Positions 62,350-64,000 of a stretch of DNA of 64,000 nucleotides are shown piece by piece; within the stretch, counting starts at the first letter, position 1; each line of letters begins with the position of its first letter. Under the pieces are notes generated by a model that was not told where the DNA came from, made no database searches, and saw only the letters and a program-made list of their open reading frames with translations. This DNA comes from an uncultured Nitrosomonadaceae bacterium. Lineage in GTDB: Bacteria; Pseudomonadota; Gammaproteobacteria; Burkholderiales; Nitrosomonadaceae. The position numbers and the translations under genes were made by a program. Location of the stretch: NCBI GenBank assembly GCA_943787405.1, contig CALSMH010000004.1, positions 124,001 to 188,000 on the forward strand, in the 5' to 3' direction.

Positions 62350-62456
62350 TGTATTGATTCCGTATGATCACTTCCTTGCAGAGAAGCACAAAACTGCGAA
62401 CGTCCATACGTGTTCTTGCCCATATTTTTTTCTTCTGTCTGCACTGATTCAACCAT
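62346..62456 (-). CDS. 36-codon ORF at the csoSCA position, unrecognised
   Basis: ATG at 62456, stop TGA at 62346-62348 overlapping the csoS4A ATG. The peptide begins MVESVQTEEKNMGKNTYGRS and continues QFCASLQGSDHTESIQ; it is polar, with one Cys and no membrane segment. AAGG lies about 9 bases before the ATG. It starts 18 bp after the csoS2 stop, filling the gap. It could be a translated small carboxysome protein, a coupling leader for csoS4A, or the relic of a deleted csoSCA. No family recognised. Confidence 0.5.
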   Translation of the reverse strand: MVESVQTEEKNMGKNTYGRSQFCASLQGSDHTESIQ

Positions 62457-62473
62457 TAATAGCCTTAATAATA

Positions 62474-64000
62474 TTAACCCTGCGCCCCACCAGACACTGT
62501 AATCGGAGCAGAAGCCTCAGATGACCAACCCACCATCCCGGTAACATGATGTGTAGGCTCAGGATTACTACCTTTATCCTTAAATAGTCTTGAGTTAGCG
62601 AAAGCATGCGAGCCACCTTTTCGCTCACTTGGATTACGCTCAGCAGCAATGTGACCCTCGGTTCCTGTTACATTATCTTTTGATGTCCAAGCGCTACCGG
62701 TTATAGTCCTACCCTCTACGCGTCCTTCCCCGGTTATACGTGATTTATCTACACTAGTTTCAGCTATTGGCCTAGGGTTGAAACGAAATTCCTGATTGCC
62801 AGTAACCTTACCTTCACCAATAGAAAACGCACCCGTAATTCGGCTTTCTGCAGTTGGAACATTAATAGCATCAACACCAGCTAGCTCCTGATATTCACGT
62901 TGCGGAGTCTTTACACTGAAACTGCTATTTATTTTTTGAAGACGCGTCATTACATCTGTACTGATATCCTTATCAGGATTGGCACAATAATAAGACGTAC
63001 CTGTAATATCTTTCTCACTACCACGTTGCGTACCTGAAACCTTATCAACATTGAGCGTAAGATCGCCGCTAACATGATTACCTGATGACAATTTTGACGA
63101 GACCCGACGTTCAACTTCTTCTTCGCTCTCAACAGGACAAAATGTCTGATACTGATTAGGCCCCGCATAAGGCGTGCCAGTAATCACATTACATGCACCT
63201 GGTTCATCTCCAGTTACACGTTCATTATGTTCGATATCCACGCCCGTTATACTTTGGCCACCCCACGTTATGGCGTTATTAGCCCCATTCTCATTACCAG
63301 CTCGAGAAGGTGTCATTCCACAATGGCTCGTATACTGTTCAGCACTGGAATATTCAGTACCAGAAATATTTTGGCAAATACCCTCTTCTTCTGTGCCAGT
63401 AATATTTCCAGATTGGTGTATACGCTGTCCGACTTGTGTTCCAGTTGTACGAGTACCTTGCAAAGTATGGCTAATACCAATTTTCTTTGGTACACCACGC
63501 CCATTTGTTTCACATAGTGGCTGCTTTACTGCCGGCATTAAATATTGACTACCTGTAATATCATTACAGGATCCACTCTCATCACCAGTTGTTAATTCAC
63601 TACGACCAACTGCAGTGCCCGTAATTGAACGTCCACCCACCGATTCTTCTTTACTATATTCAGTGCTACGATTACGGGAACCAATTGTTTTAACAGAACG
63701 CCCAAGATTGGCGCCAAATACAGTGTGGCCGTGTGGATCATTCTGACGCTGAAACTGAGTCTGTGCAGCATCATTACTCTGTTCTCGATGCTGCAGCAGA
63801 TCATCATTAAGCTCCTGATCAGATGCTCCGGTAATATATAAAGCAGGATTGGACTCATCTCCGGTAATACTTATCTTACTGCGTACCTGTGTTCCAGTTA
63901 CAGTTTGTCCAGCCACTGTTTTACTAGCACCCACCTTAGTACCGCCCTCTCGAGGATTGTACCCGGACTCTTTTCCAATATACTGAATACCAGTTACTTG
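62474..64000 (-). CDS. csoS2: Carboxysome assembly scaffold CsoS2 (C-terminal two-thirds; 5' end off the window)
   Basis: 509 codons, open to the window edge; an internal GTG at 63934 is not the start. CsoS2 is the disordered scaffold linking rubisco to the shell. The visible part begins in the middle region, whose modules follow VTGTxVG ... TGDExGxC ... ITGTxY: e.g. SITGTAVGRSELTTGDESGS, TTGTQVGQRIHQSGNITGTE, SITGVDIEHNERVTGDEPGA. Conserved Cys (GSCNDITG, GICQNISG, GACNVITG) are retained. The C-terminal region (RITGAFSIGEGKVTGN, RITGEGRVEGRTITGSAW) ends in HHVTGMVGWSSEASAPITVS, the shell-encapsulation peptide. Confidence 0.95.
   Translation of the reverse strand, partial: QVTGIQYIGKESGYNPREGGTKVGASKTVAGQTVTGTQVRSKISITGDESNPALYITGASDQELNDDLLQHREQSNDAAQTQFQRQNDPHGHTVFGANLGRSVKTIGSRNRSTEYSKEESVGGRSITGTAVGRSELTTGDESGSCNDITGSQYLMPAVKQPLCETNGRGVPKKIGISHTLQGTRTTGTQVGQRIHQSGNITGTEEEGICQNISGTEYSSAEQYTSHCGMTPSRAGNENGANNAITWGGQSITGVDIEHNERVTGDEPGACNVITGTPYAGPNQYQTFCPVESEEEVERRVSSKLSSGNHVSGDLTLNVDKVSGTQRGSEKDITGTSYYCANPDKDISTDVMTRLQKINSSFSVKTPQREYQELAGVDAINVPTAESRITGAFSIGEGKVTGNQEFRFNPRPIAETSVDKSRITGEGRVEGRTITGSAWTSKDNVTGTEGHIAAERNPSERKGGSHAFANSRLFKDKGSNPEPTHHVTGMVGWSSEASAPITVSGGAQG

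Noticed and set aside
62474-64000. Repeated motifs at the right edge as a CRISPR or tandem repeat array
   Set aside because: The repeats are degenerate protein modules of CsoS2 (VTGT/ITGTxY) with irregular DNA spacing, not identical repeats with unique spacers.

Overview
This AT-rich 64 kb window reads as one contig of a proteobacterial chromosome, most likely a betaproteobacterial chemolithoautotroph. The evidence for this is: a tRNA-Leu/tig/clpP cluster; an apaG-rpe-gph-trpE block; a groESL operon with both a CIRCE operator and a heat-shock-type promoter; hopanoid biosynthesis (hpnD); a NapC/NirT-type tetraheme cytochrome c; and the distal half of an alpha-carboxysome (cso) operon at the right edge. 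An ammonia oxidiser of the Nitrosomonas type would fit, but the genus is inference; no amo, hao or rubisco gene lies inside the window.

Positions 1-12 kb hold the start of clpP, then tig, a tRNA-Leu(UAG), a YciK-like SDR, hpnD, groEL-groES, bioA, dacB (PBP4), trpE, gph, rpe and apaG. Positions 12-29 kb hold a long minus-strand run: purL, a ChaN-PDZ protein, an M1-type peptidase, ndk, rlmN, rodZ, ispG, hisS, yfgM, bamB, der. This is the widespread rlmN-der arrangement, but pilF/pilW, usually between rlmN and rodZ, is missing. Positions 29-42 kb hold nnr, a frameshifted deoxyinosine glycosylase, formaldehyde/glutathione-linked adhC, hemJ, def, hpt, ligA, zipA, smc, queF and a PEBP-family gene.

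Positions 42-49 kb are the accessory part. A tRNA-Lys(CUU) is followed about 1.1 kb later by a decayed copy of its own 3' half. This is the footprint expected of an integrated element, and it encloses two unrecognised small membrane/secreted genes. Then come yaaA, a Pyr_excise-like protein, an Rrf2 regulator, a secreted protein, tRNA-Arg(UCG), selO and a secreted coiled-coil protein. Positions 49-58.5 kb hold ppc, a large MscS-family channel, a 48-codon pilin-like remnant, a SOUL protein, a CIA30-like protein, the tetraheme cytochrome with a 27-residue polyglutamate tail, and rpoE with a very short anti-sigma gene.

Positions 58.8-64 kb (minus strand) hold a shortened Nudix/ThiE-like protein, then the carboxysome genes. 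In transcription order these are csoS2 (5' end off the window), a 36-codon ORF, csoS4A, csoS4B, two nearly identical csoS1 shell genes, an acRAF-like gene, and the carboxysome-positioning pair mcdA-mcdB. The carboxysomal carbonic anhydrase csoSCA (csoS3), normally between csoS2 and csoS4A, is absent. The 36-codon ORF sits in its place and overlaps the csoS4A start by ATGA. A candidate -1 frameshift site lies at the boundary between the middle and C-terminal regions of csoS2. These two points, with the tRNA-Lys element and the polyglutamate cytochrome, are the most interesting observations here.
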